Source: Aliisedimentitalea scapharcae (lineage in GTDB: Bacteria; Pseudomonadota; Alphaproteobacteria; Rhodobacterales; Rhodobacteraceae). Taken from it: a stretch of DNA of 64,000 bases. The position numbers and the translations under genes were made by a program. The notes under the pieces were generated by a model that was not told where the DNA came from, did not search any database, and saw nothing but the letters and a program-made list of their open reading frames with translations. Below, piece by piece: positions 8,773 through 16,944 of the stretch. Location of the stretch: the NCBI RefSeq assembly GCF_045277565.1, contig NZ_CP123584.1, forward strand, positions 3,162,001 through 3,226,000, in the 5' to 3' direction. How positions within the stretch are numbered: position 1 is the first letter of the stretch; each line of letters starts with the position of its first letter.

Positions 8773-9396
8773 ATGACCAAATCCGATCCCTTTGGTTTTG
8801 ATATGTCGGTCCGAACCGCCAAGAAGAAGAACCCGCGCGGGCGGCGTGGGATGTCCGGTGCGTCCGAGACATCCGTGCGGGTGTGTGAACACGAAGGCTG
8901 TGAAGAGGCCGGGAAATTCCGCGCGCCCAAGGCACCCGATGTGCTGGATGAGTTTTTCTGGTTCTGTCAGGATCATGTGCGTGAGTATAACGCCAAGTGG
9001 AGCTTCTTTGACGGCACCACCGAAGCCGAGCTGAACGCGCAGCAGTCCAAGGACAAGGTCTGGGAACGCCAGACCCGCCCCATGGGCGATCCCGAGGCCC
9101 GCGCCTGGGCCCGGTTGGGCATCGAAGACCCGCATCAGGTGCTGGGCAACAACGCCACCCAGAACCCCGGAAAAGGCGCGGCCAGCGGCCGCCGTCTGCC
9201 CCCCACTGAACGCCGCGCCATCGAGATCCTGGAAGCCAAGGACAATTGGACCAAGGCCGAGATCCGCAAAGCCTATAAGAAGCTGATCAAGGTGTTGCAC
9301 CCCGATATCAACGGCGGTGACCGCAGCCAGGAAGAACAGCTGCAAGAGGTGGTCTGGGCCTGGGATCAGATCAAGGACAGCCGCAGCTTCAAGTAA
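8773..9396 (+). CDS. J-domain (DnaJ-like) protein
   Basis: The protein has a C-terminal J domain (about residues 147-207) with the HPD tripeptide at about 176-178 in KVLHPDINGGDRS, preceded by the basic helix II (EIRKAYKKLIK). That arrangement stimulates the ATPase of a DnaK-type partner. The N-terminal 140 residues include a possible zinc-binding segment (VCEHEGCEEAGKFRAP...FWFCQDHVREYN), a pattern common in alphaproteobacterial J proteins. There are no G/F or CxxCxGxG regions, so this is a type III J protein rather than DnaJ itself. Its partner is not identifiable here. Confidence 0.88.
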   Translation: MTKSDPFGFDMSVRTAKKKNPRGRRGMSGASETSVRVCEHEGCEEAGKFRAPKAPDVLDEFFWFCQDHVREYNAKWSFFDGTTEAELNAQQSKDKVWERQTRPMGDPEARAWARLGIEDPHQVLGNNATQNPGKGAASGRRLPPTERRAIEILEAKDNWTKAEIRKAYKKLIKVLHPDINGGDRSQEEQLQEVVWAWDQIKDSRSFK

Positions 9397-9432
9397 ACGC
9401 AGCGCGGTAGTGCCCGCGACCGGCGCTGGCCC

Positions 9433-9462
9433 GGTCGTGACGGGGGCGGTCGTGACGGGGGC
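9433..9462 (+). repeat. 15-bp tandem duplication
   Basis: GGTCGTGACGGGGGC occurs twice in direct succession (9433-9447 and 9448-9462). Confidence 0.8.
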
Positions 9463-9522
9463 GATCGGCTGTGCCCGTGTGCAGTCCGGGCGCGGGCAGT
9501 ACGTAATCAGGGCGCACAACAC

Positions 9523-9566
9523 CGTGCCACCGTCGTGCGATCATCGTGCGACCGTCGTGCCGGACC
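9523..9566 (+). repeat. Four 11-bp phased CGTGC repeats
   Basis: CGTGC starts at 9523, 9534, 9545 and 9556, exactly one 11-bp step apart. The spacers are variable (CACCGT, GATCAT, GACCGT, CGGACC). The block lies about 200 bp upstream of cobS and shares core and period with the block at 6698. Confidence 0.6.
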
Positions 9567-9593
9567 CTGCATTACGCCGGAATTTTGCGCCTA

Positions 9594-9607
9594 TTGTATC
9601 AATACAA
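9594..9607. promoter_or_regulatory. Inverted repeat TTGTAT-CA-ATACAA, possible operator
   Basis: A perfect 6-bp inverted repeat with a 2-bp spacer lies in a locally AT-rich stretch about 155 bp upstream of cobS. Its size and symmetry suit a dimeric regulator, but no family can be assigned. Confidence 0.35.
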
Positions 9608-9760
9608 ATCCCTAAAAACACGGCGCGTAACGCCAGTTTGACCCAGATCACCACGTCATGTGGTCAAACCCTTCCCTGCCCTCTTGCCCTTGGCCTAAAA
9701 CTGGTGCACCACATGCGGGTTTAGACCCCTTGTGATGGGCAGAGAATAAGGATTTTAGGC

Positions 9761-10747
9761 ATGGCTGATGGTATGCTCGACATCGACGCGAAACCAACCG
9801 ACGCAGTTTCGGTGCGCGATGTATTCGGAATTGACACGGACATGACCGTAAAGGGCTTTGCTGAGGCCAGCGAACGTGTGCCTGCAAGCGATCCGACGTA
9901 CAAGTTCGATCCCGACACCACAATGGCGATCCTGGCCGGGTTCAGCCACAACCGTCGTGTCATGGTTCAGGGCTATCACGGGACAGGCAAATCGACCCAT
10001 ATCGAACAGGTTGCCGCGCGCCTGAACTGGCCCGCCGTCCGGGTGAACCTGGACAGCCACATCAGCCGGATCGACCTGATCGGCAAGGACGCAATCAAGC
10101 TGCGCGATGGCAAGCAGGTCACAGAATTCCACGAAGGCATTCTGCCCTGGGCGTTGCGCAACCCGGTTGCGATCGTGTTTGACGAATATGACGCCGGCCG
10201 CGCCGATGTGATGTTCGTGATCCAGCGGGTTCTGGAACATGACGGCAAGCTGACGCTGATGGATCAGAACGAAATCATCACGCCGAATCCGCATTTCCGT
10301 CTGTTCGCCACGGCCAACACCGTTGGTCTGGGCGACACCACGGGCCTGTATCACGGTACCCAGCAGATCAACCAGGCCCAGATGGACCGGTGGTCGTTGG
10401 TGGCGACGTTGAATTATTTGTCCCACGATGCGGAAACCGCCATCGTTCTGTCCAAGGCCCCGCATTACAACACGGCTGAGGGGCGCAAGCACATCAGCCA
10501 GATGGTGACCGTTGCCGATCTGACCCGGACTGCGTTCATGAACGGCGATCTGTCCACCGTCATGAGCCCGCGGACCGTGATCAACTGGGCCCAGAACGCC
10601 GAAATCTTCCGCGATGTCGGCTATGCCTTCCGCCTGAGCTTCCTGAACAAATGTGACGAGCTGGAGCGCCAGACCGTGGCCGAGTTCTATCAGCGTTGTT
10701 TTGACGAAGAGCTGCCCGAAAGCGCAGCCAGCGTTTCGCTGGGTTAA
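9761..10747 (+). CDS. cobS: Cobaltochelatase subunit CobS (AAA+ ATPase)
   Basis: CobS is the AAA+ motor of the aerobic CobN-CobS-CobT cobaltochelatase, which inserts cobalt into hydrogenobyrinic acid a,c-diamide during vitamin B12 synthesis. Walker A (GYHGTGKST) is at about residues 71-79 and Walker B (IVFDEYD) near 143-149. Sensor-type segments LFATANTVGLGD and the stretch GLYHGTQQINQAQMDRW are diagnostic for CobS. The length of 328 aa is standard. cobT follows after 194 bp, as expected for the ring partner. cobN is not in the window. Confidence 0.96.
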   Translation: MADGMLDIDAKPTDAVSVRDVFGIDTDMTVKGFAEASERVPASDPTYKFDPDTTMAILAGFSHNRRVMVQGYHGTGKSTHIEQVAARLNWPAVRVNLDSHISRIDLIGKDAIKLRDGKQVTEFHEGILPWALRNPVAIVFDEYDAGRADVMFVIQRVLEHDGKLTLMDQNEIITPNPHFRLFATANTVGLGDTTGLYHGTQQINQAQMDRWSLVATLNYLSHDAETAIVLSKAPHYNTAEGRKHISQMVTVADLTRTAFMNGDLSTVMSPRTVINWAQNAEIFRDVGYAFRLSFLNKCDELERQTVAEFYQRCFDEELPESAASVSLG

Positions 10748-10750
10748 CTG

Positions 10751-10837
10751 CGACGTGCCGCCCGGCCGCAAGGCCGGGCAGTGCCCATCCCGCCCTCCGT
10801 CAAGCAGGAGGCGTGCTTGCAGCACAGGGGCGGGCAC
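10751..10837. other. Structured spacer between cobS and cobT
   Basis: After the cobS stop comes the hairpin CCCGGCC-gcaa-GGCCGGG (10761-10778). A longer imperfect hairpin follows, with GTGCCC (10781) pairing GGGCAC (10832) and enclosing the apical stem AAGCA/TGCTT. No T-tract follows, so it could be an RNA-stabilising or attenuating element rather than a terminator. Confidence 0.45.
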
Positions 10838-10941
10838 TTCGTTTCCCGCCCGCGGCCAGGCCCCGCCCTCTCGTTTGATCAAAGAAGGCTGGACAAAAGC
10901 CGCGCATGGCGGAATGCTTCGACCGAGGACACCTTGCGACC

Positions 10942-12819
10942 ATGAAAAAGCCCAACGATAACCCCGCCGATCCGTTCAAGAAGGCGCTGGCCGAAGCCAC
11001 CAAGGTGATGGCTGACAATCCCGAGCTGAACGTCTCTTATACGGTCGATCCATCCGGTGTGACCGGGGATTCCGTGCGTCTGCCGCAGGTCAGCCGCCGG
11101 ATGAGCCGCGAGGAAGTTCTGCTGGCCCGGGGCACGGCCGATGCGCTGGCGTTGAAGTTGAAATACCATGACGACGGGGTGCACAATCGGTATGCCCCGC
11201 CCGGTGACATGGCGCGGGATCTGTATGAGGCGTTGGAAAATGCGCGCTGCGAGGCGATGGGCGCGCGCGACATGCCCGGCACCGCATCCAACATTGACGT
11301 CAAGATCCAGAACGAAGCCATCCGGCGTGGCTATGATCAGTGCAAACAGCCCGCCGATGCGCCTTTGTCGGTGGCTGCCGGGTATCTGGTGCGCCATCTG
11401 GCCACCGGTCGTCCGATGCCCGAAGCCGCCGCCAATGTGATGGAGCTGTGGCGTCCGTTCATCGAGAGCCAGGCGGGCGATACGTTGGACAATCTGGACG
11501 ACAAGCTGGCCGATCAGGCCGAGTTTGCCAAATTCGCGCGTCAGGTGATCACCGATCTGGGCTATGGCGATCAGCTGGGTGATGATCCGGATGACATGGA
11601 TGATCAGCAGGATGATCAGGCCGAAGACGATGCCGAAGAACAGCCCGATCCCGACAGCACCGGCGAGGATGATTCCGATCAGGAACAGGCCGATGCGGAC
11701 GCCGAACAGGCCCAGGAGCAGCAGCAGGACCAGCAGCAGGCCCAGGTGTCGATGGACGAGATGGCCGAAGACGACATGGGCGAAGAGACCGAGATGCCCG
11801 AGGGCGAGGCCCCTCAGGAGCCCCCGGCCCCGCCCCCCGCGTCCGAGGCCGACCCGGATTATCAGGTGTATATGGACACCAATGACGAAGAAATCGCCGC
11901 CGAGGAACTGGCCGAGGCGGCCGAGTTGGAACGCCTGCGCGCCTATCTGGATCAGCAGCTGGAGCCGCTGAAGGGGGCCGTATCACGTTTGGCCAACAAA
12001 TTGCAGCGCCGCCTGCAGGCCCAGCAGAACCGCAGCTGGGAGTTTGACCGCGAAGAGGGCATTCTGGATGCCGGTCGTCTGGCGCGTGTGGTGGCCAACC
12101 CGACCACGCCGTTGTCGTTCAAGGTCGAGAAAGACACCGAATTCCGCGACACCGTGGTGACGCTGCTGCTGGACAACTCGGGGTCGATGCGGGGGCGCCC
12201 GATTTCCATCGCGGCGATTTGTGCCGATGTTCTGGCCCGCACGCTGGAACGGTGCAACGTCAAGGTCGAGATCCTGGGCTTTACCACCCGTGCCTGGAAG
12301 GGCGGACAGGCGCGCGAGGCCTGGTTGGCCGAGGGGCGCCCGCAACAGCCCGGACGTCTGAACGACCTGCGCCACATCATCTATAAACGGGCCGACGCCC
12401 CGATGCGGCGGACCCGGGCCAATCTGGGCCTGATGATGAAGGAAGGGTTGCTGAAGGAAAACATCGACGGCGAGGCGCTGGAATGGGCGCACCGGCGCAT
12501 GACTGCGCGGCAAGAAGCGCGCAAGATCCTGATGGTGATTTCCGATGGGGCTCCGGTGGATGACAGCACCCTGTCCGTGAACCCGGCCAACTACCTGGAA
12601 AAACACCTGCGCGACGTGATCGCGATGGTCGAGCGGCGCAAGCAGGTCGAGCTGCTGGCAATCGGCATCGGCCACGACGTCACCCGCTACTATGACCGGG
12701 CCGTCACAATCACCGATGTGGAACAGTTGGCCGGTGCCATGACCGAACAGCTGGCCGCGCTGTTTGACAGCGACCCACGCGCCCGTGCGCGGGTGATGGG
12801 CATCCGCAGGGTCAGCTAG
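10942..12819 (+). CDS. cobT: Cobaltochelatase subunit CobT
   Basis: CobT forms the second ring of the CobST complex and couples ATP hydrolysis by CobS to the metal-inserting CobN. The 625-aa product has three parts: an N-terminal helical domain, a very acidic Gln/Asp/Glu-rich linker (about residues 190-320), and a C-terminal von Willebrand A domain. The MIDAS motif DNSGSMRG starts at about residue 411. This layout is characteristic of CobT and of magnesium-chelatase D relatives. The ATG at 10942 is preferred over the upstream start at 10906 because the family begins MKKPNDNPADPFKKAL. The upstream spacer is structured. Confidence 0.95.
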   Translation: MKKPNDNPADPFKKALAEATKVMADNPELNVSYTVDPSGVTGDSVRLPQVSRRMSREEVLLARGTADALALKLKYHDDGVHNRYAPPGDMARDLYEALENARCEAMGARDMPGTASNIDVKIQNEAIRRGYDQCKQPADAPLSVAAGYLVRHLATGRPMPEAAANVMELWRPFIESQAGDTLDNLDDKLADQAEFAKFARQVITDLGYGDQLGDDPDDMDDQQDDQAEDDAEEQPDPDSTGEDDSDQEQADADAEQAQEQQQDQQQAQVSMDEMAEDDMGEETEMPEGEAPQEPPAPPPASEADPDYQVYMDTNDEEIAAEELAEAAELERLRAYLDQQLEPLKGAVSRLANKLQRRLQAQQNRSWEFDREEGILDAGRLARVVANPTTPLSFKVEKDTEFRDTVVTLLLDNSGSMRGRPISIAAICADVLARTLERCNVKVEILGFTTRAWKGGQAREAWLAEGRPQQPGRLNDLRHIIYKRADAPMRRTRANLGLMMKEGLLKENIDGEALEWAHRRMTARQEARKILMVISDGAPVDDSTLSVNPANYLEKHLRDVIAMVERRKQVELLAIGIGHDVTRYYDRAVTITDVEQLAGAMTEQLAALFDSDPRARARVMGIRRVS

Positions 12820-12840
12820 GGCGCGGCCCCCGCATCCGTG

Positions 12841-12911
12841 GGCTCCCGCCCGGTTTGACCGCATCAAAGATGCGACCAAACCCGTTGGGCCTGGCACAGC
12901 AAAGCTGTGCC
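12841..12911 (-). repeat. Two-stem dispersed repeat, copy B'
   Basis: On the minus strand, stem 1 GGCACAGC-ttt-GCTGTGCC is followed by the linker AGGCCCAACGGG. A 12-bp stem 2 follows (TTTGGTCGCATC with GATGCGGTCAAA, two G-U pairs), then the tail CCGGGCGGGAGCC. It begins 21 bp after the cobT stop. Confidence 0.8.
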
Positions 12912-12983
12912 GGCGGCGGCGGCGGGCTGGTCGCTGTTGGGTTCGCAGGCAGCACAGAACACACAAACCTGGACACCAGACGC

Positions 12984-13063
12984 GCCTGCGCCGCGCCGCA
13001 GGCACGGTGCCCGGCCCAACGGGACGCGGTGCTTTTCAAAGCATCGCGGACGGGCGGGAGCCC
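12984..13063 (+). repeat. Two-stem dispersed repeat, copy B
   Basis: Stem 1 GCCTGCG/CGCAGGC is followed by the linker CCCGGCCCAACGGG. Stem 2 is CGCGGTGCTT/AAGCATCGCG with one G-U pair, followed by the tail GACGGGCGGGAGCCC. It is inverted relative to copy B', 72 bp away. The stem sequences differ completely from the other copies while linker and tail are conserved. Confidence 0.8.
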
Positions 13064-13169
13064 TCCGTCGTGGCATTGGGTGCCTCCAATCCGGCAGACA
13101 GCCCAACCATGACGGGCAGCTCCTGGCGCATCATCTTGCCGTGTCTCGCCCCGGCAGTCCCATCCTCAT

Positions 13170-13227
13170 GGTCATCGGTATGGTCATCGGCATGGTCATG
13201 GCGAAGGTCATGGCGAAGGTCATCGCC
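13170..13227 (+). repeat. 12-bp tandem repeat, about 4.8 units
   Basis: Units are GGTCATCGGTAT, GGTCATCGGCAT, GGTCATGGCGAA, GGTCATGGCGAA and a partial GGTCATCGCC. The repeat is non-coding as far as can be judged. Confidence 0.8.
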
Positions 13228-13666
13228 CTCCCCAGTGCCTTGGAACCACGCAGACAAACCGGGAAAGAGCCGGCAGGCTCACCGCCAGGACGCAACACCA
13301 CTGTGACGCGCGATCCCGCCCATTTGCGCCGGTGGACCACATGCGGCGCGCGGCCGCGAAGCGCCCCCCTGTTGGCAGCTGGGCAACGCCCGCTGATCCC
13401 CGGCCGCCCGCCCGGAGTTCCGGTGTGATCACGGCGGCGGGGTTCCGCGCCTGCGCTGCTGTCGGCGCGTATTCGACGCCCCCATCACACAGTCCTTTTT
13501 GAACTGGCCTTATCGACCTGTCAGGCGCATTTCCCAAGGTGCCTCAAGGCCGCAACACCCAAACCCTGCACCGGCGAGGCCAACGCATTCCGGGACACCT
13601 GTGTTCTGTCTGATCCCATCCAATGTCAAAGCGGCGCACGGTTGGCGGGTCTTTTGGGCGCTGCCC

Positions 13667-14497
13667 TCAGGTCGCCTGAGCCGAGGTAATCACCGCGGGA
13701 ATTGGCACGGTCCAGGGGCCGGTCGCGCCATGTGCGGCCCGGACGGTTTCCGCCACCGACTGACGAATTTTGGTCAGTGCCGCCTCGGGTTGCGAGGCCA
13801 GCAACGCCTTGCCCCGCACCGCCCCTTTGGCAAAGAAGGTGACCGGCGCATCGGGCTGGTCAATCGTCCAGGCGCTGTGCACGACCTGTTGGGCACACTC
13901 CGTGAAACCGGCACGCTCCAACGCCGGATAGGCGATGGCGGCATCGGCATAATCGTGCAATCCCGGTCCTGGTGGCAGCTGCACAGCCGGATCACCATGC
14001 GCGCCGATGGCCGCAAACACATATCCCAGCGCCGTTGGCACGGTGGGCGCATGCCACACCGAAAACGCCAACCGCCCGCCCGGACGCAGCACCCGATGCG
14101 CCTGGGCCAGAACCTGTGGCGCGTCCGGCACATGCAGAATGCCGAACCCGATGGTCACAACATCGAATTGGCCGTCCTCGAATGGCAATTGCATGGCGTC
14201 GCCTTCGACAAAGGTCACGCCCGGCACCCGTTCCCGGGCCAGATCCAGCATGGCCGGGGAAAAATCGAGCCCCGTGACATCCGCCTTGGCCTGGTGCAGA
14301 CCGGCCGCCACGATCCCCTGACCGCAACACAGATCCAGCGCCTGGCTGCCCGCCCCTGCCCCGACGGCGGCGACCATCGGCGCGACGCACATCTGGGACG
14401 CCTGGGCAAACCCGTCGGCATAGCTGCGCGCCACCTCGGGATCGGACCATCCCTGTTTTTCAAAGGCCGCAAACGCGGTAAAGGTCGGTTTGGACAT
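13667..14497 (-). CDS. Class I SAM-dependent methyltransferase
   Basis: A 276-aa methyltransferase. Motif I is ALDLCCGQGIVAAGL (SAM binding), the acidic loop is TGLDFSPAMLDLARERV, motif II is FEGDAMQLPFEDGQFDVV-like, and the post-motif is HRVLRPGGRLAFSVW. This pattern is typical of UbiE/Methyltransf_11 enzymes acting on small molecules; the substrate cannot be read from sequence. The ATG at 14497 follows GAGGAG at 8-nt spacing, so the GTG three codons upstream is rejected. It is divergent from the Xaa-Pro aminopeptidase across 150 bp. Confidence 0.87.
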   Translation of the reverse strand: MSKPTFTAFAAFEKQGWSDPEVARSYADGFAQASQMCVAPMVAAVGAGAGSQALDLCCGQGIVAAGLHQAKADVTGLDFSPAMLDLARERVPGVTFVEGDAMQLPFEDGQFDVVTIGFGILHVPDAPQVLAQAHRVLRPGGRLAFSVWHAPTVPTALGYVFAAIGAHGDPAVQLPPGPGLHDYADAAIAYPALERAGFTECAQQVVHSAWTIDQPDAPVTFFAKGAVRGKALLASQPEAALTKIRQSVAETVRAAHGATGPWTVPIPAVITSAQAT

Positions 14498-14646
14498 CTG
14501 GAACACTCCTCAGGTTGGCCCCATGCGCGTGCAGCGACCTGCTGTCTCTTGCAGCATAGCAGATCGCGATGCGAAAATCGCGTCTTGCGCCCGCCCCCGG
14601 TTCACGGTTCTCTGGCACCGGATACAGATAGACACAGGACGCGCCC

Positions 14647-16449
14647 ATGACCCTCCCGCCTCTCCAGAGCTTTGATGTGACTGCCCGCCCCGATCAGGGC
14701 CCGCCGCGGTTGCAGGCCCTGCGTCGTGAAATCGCCCAGGAGGGGCTGAGCGGGTTTCTGGTGCCGCGGGCGGATGCGCATCAGGGGGAATATGTTGCCG
14801 CGCGCGACAACCGTCTGGCCTGGCTGACCGGCTTTACCGGGTCTGCCGGGTTCTGTGCGGCGCTTGCGGACGTGGCCGGTGTCTTTATCGACGGGCGGTA
14901 TCGCACCCAGGTCAAAAGTCAGGTGGCGGATGTCTATACGCCGGTGCCCTGGCCCGAGGTCCAATTGGTCGACTGGCTGATCGAACAGCTGCCCAACGGG
15001 GGGAAGATCGGATTTGACCCCTGGCTGCACACCTCGGGGCAGATCCGTGGCCTGTACCGGGATCTGGAAGGCACCGGGATCGAAATTACGCAGATCGACA
15101 ATCTGGTGGATCGCATCTGGGCAGATCAGCCGGCTGCGCCGATGCATCCGGTTGCCGCCCATCCGCTGGATTATGCCGGGGAAACCGCGGATTCCAAGAT
15201 CGAGCGTCTGGCCCGGTCCTTGCAGGAGGCCGGACAGACGGCGGCCATCATCACCCTGCCCGATTCGATCATGTGGCTGCTCAATCTGCGGGGCGCGGAT
15301 ATCGCGCGCAATCCGGTGGCACATGGATTTGCCATTCTGCATGCGTCGGGCAGCGTGGACCTGTTCATGGAGCCCGACAAGCTGACCGGAGTGGTCTCTC
15401 ATCTGGGGCCACAGGTGCGCTGTCACCCGCCACAGGAGTTTGTCGCTGCGGTGCAGGCCTTGTCCGGGGCCGTGCGCATCGACGGGGCATCGGTGCCCTA
15501 CCGGGTTGCCGAACTTCTGGCCGAGCACGCCGTGGCCGGTGGCGATCCCTGCGCGCTGCCCAAGGCCTGCAAGAACCCGGCCGAAATTGATGGCAGCGCC
15601 GCCGCCCATCTGCGCGACGGGGCCGCCGTGGTCGAGCTGTTGGCCTGGCTGGATGCGCAGCCCCCGAACAGTGTCCGCGAAATCCAGGTGGTGCAAAAGC
15701 TGGAAGCCCTGCGCCAACGCGACCCACGGCTGCGCGACATCAGTTTCGACACGATCGCAGGCACCGGGCCGAATGGCGCGATCATGCATTATCGGGTGAC
15801 CACCGAAACCGATGCCCGATTGGCAGAGGGCGATCTGTTGGTGTTGGACAGCGGTGGCCAATATCTGGATGGCACCACCGACATCACCCGCACCATCGCC
15901 ATCGGCACCCCCGGAGACGAAGAGCGCGCGGCCTTTACCCGGGTGTTGCAGGGGATGATCGCCATGTCCCGCCTGCGCTGGCCCAAAGGTCTGACCGGGC
16001 GCGACATCGAATGCGTCGGGCGCATGCCGCTGTGGCTGGCCGGTCAGGATTTCAACCATGGTCTGGGACACGGGGTCGGAGCCTATCTGAGCGTACACGA
16101 AGGGCCCCAGCGGCTGAGCCGGGTCAGCGATGTGCCGTTGGAGCCGGGGATGATTCTGTCAAATGAACCGGGCTATTACCGCGAAGGCGGCTTTGGCATC
16201 CGTATCGAGAATCTCCTGGTGGTGCAGGAGGCTCCGGCGCTGGACGGCGCGGACCCGGAGCGGTCCATGCTGAGCTGGCGCACATTGACCTATGTGCCGA
16301 TCGACCGGCGCCTGATTGTTCGCGACATGATGAATGCGGACGAGCTGAGATGGTTGAATGCCTACCATGCGGAGGTGGCCAAAAAGATAGCGCCAACGCT
16401 GGGCAATGACGCCAAATTGTGGTTGGATGCCGCAACCGCCCCGTTCTGA
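14647..16449 (+). CDS. Xaa-Pro aminopeptidase, long (eukaryote-like) M24B form
   Basis: A 600-aa aminopeptidase P releasing N-terminal residues adjacent to proline. It has two creatinase-like N-terminal domains and a C-terminal pita-bread domain. The dimetal ligands are visible: the Asp pair in LDSGGQYLDGTTDITRT, His in HGLGHGVG, Glu in LSNEPGYYREG and Glu in GIRIENLLVV. The length and the three-domain form match the cytosolic APP1-like group found in alphaproteobacteria rather than the 440-aa E. coli PepP. Its start is 149 bp from the divergent methyltransferase. Confidence 0.93.
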   Translation: MTLPPLQSFDVTARPDQGPPRLQALRREIAQEGLSGFLVPRADAHQGEYVAARDNRLAWLTGFTGSAGFCAALADVAGVFIDGRYRTQVKSQVADVYTPVPWPEVQLVDWLIEQLPNGGKIGFDPWLHTSGQIRGLYRDLEGTGIEITQIDNLVDRIWADQPAAPMHPVAAHPLDYAGETADSKIERLARSLQEAGQTAAIITLPDSIMWLLNLRGADIARNPVAHGFAILHASGSVDLFMEPDKLTGVVSHLGPQVRCHPPQEFVAAVQALSGAVRIDGASVPYRVAELLAEHAVAGGDPCALPKACKNPAEIDGSAAAHLRDGAAVVELLAWLDAQPPNSVREIQVVQKLEALRQRDPRLRDISFDTIAGTGPNGAIMHYRVTTETDARLAEGDLLVLDSGGQYLDGTTDITRTIAIGTPGDEERAAFTRVLQGMIAMSRLRWPKGLTGRDIECVGRMPLWLAGQDFNHGLGHGVGAYLSVHEGPQRLSRVSDVPLEPGMILSNEPGYYREGGFGIRIENLLVVQEAPALDGADPERSMLSWRTLTYVPIDRRLIVRDMMNADELRWLNAYHAEVAKKIAPTLGNDAKLWLDAATAPF

Positions 16450-16515
16450 CACGGGGCTGTTACGTGCAAGGGCCATGCTGTGCCCGGCCAACTGACGAAA
16501 GGTAGGGAAAAAGAC

Positions 16516-16860
16516 ATGACCACGACCATCCATATTCGCAAGGCCCCCGGTGTTTGGAGCGTCCGTTCGGGCGGCGCTGTTCTGGGTGAAAGCAGCAATG
16601 CGCTGGAGCTGAGCGAAGGCGATCTGGCCCCGGTCATCTATTTCCCACGGGAAGACATCGCCATGGCGTTGCTGGATCGGACGGACAAGACCACCCATTG
16701 TCCGCACAAGGGCGACGCCGTGTATTTTTCGATCGTCAATATGTCGACCACCACCGAAAACGCGGTGTGGAGTTATGAGGATCCCAAGGCGGACGTGGCA
16801 GCGATCAAGGGGCATCTGGCCTTTGTCGTGAGCGAGTCCGTGAAGGTCGAACAGCTCTGA
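16516..16860 (+). CDS. DUF427 domain protein
   Basis: A 114-aa protein with the DUF427 signature: IRKAPGVWSVRSGGAVLGES, the strand VIYFPREDIAMALLDRTDK and the Cys-His segment TTHCPHKGDAVYFSI, then WSYEDPK. These short beta-rich proteins are widespread and of unknown function. The Cys and His residues are conserved and could form a catalytic or binding site (inference). The ATG at 16516 has an AGGTAGGGA Shine-Dalgarno. A strong terminator follows. Confidence 0.85.
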   Translation: MTTTIHIRKAPGVWSVRSGGAVLGESSNALELSEGDLAPVIYFPREDIAMALLDRTDKTTHCPHKGDAVYFSIVNMSTTTENAVWSYEDPKADVAAIKGHLAFVVSESVKVEQL

Positions 16861-16900
16861 GACGCCGCGCATCGGGCGCAGGATCAGACGCAGGATCAGG

Positions 16901-16927
16901 CCCCGCCGTACGGCGGGGTTTTTTTAT
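16901..16927 (+). terminator. Intrinsic terminator after the DUF427 gene
   Basis: The palindrome CCCCGCCG-TA-CGGCGGGG (16901-16918) is followed by seven T residues. It could also stop the convergent DinB-family transcript. Confidence 0.9.
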
Positions 16928-16944
16928 TTGGGTGCCTGGCGACA

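Larger units (their letters stand above)
9397..9760. other. Gene-free spacer upstream of cobS
   Basis: No coding region or riboswitch signature was found in these 364 bp. The spacer holds a 15-bp tandem duplication, an 11-bp CGTGC array and a TTGTAT/ATACAA inverted repeat, annotated separately. It also has the hairpin ACCAC-gtcat-GTGGT near 9651-9665, flanked by GTTTGACC and GGTCAAAC. Confidence 0.6.
12820..13666. other. 847-bp gene-free region with repeats
   Basis: No frame here has family-like protein sequence; the apparent frames are Pro/Arg/Ala-rich and inconsistent. The region contains two two-stem repeats in inverted orientation and a 12-bp tandem repeat, annotated separately. The remainder up to 13666 shows nothing I can identify. 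Confidence 0.6.

Noticed and set aside
9397..9760. Cobalamin riboswitch ahead of cobS
   Set aside because: No B12-box-like conserved sequence was found on either strand; the region has short repeats instead.
12907..13428. 173-codon frame in the cobT-methyltransferase gap
   Set aside because: It crosses a two-stem repeat and the 12-bp tandem repeat, and its product looks like translated repeat sequence.
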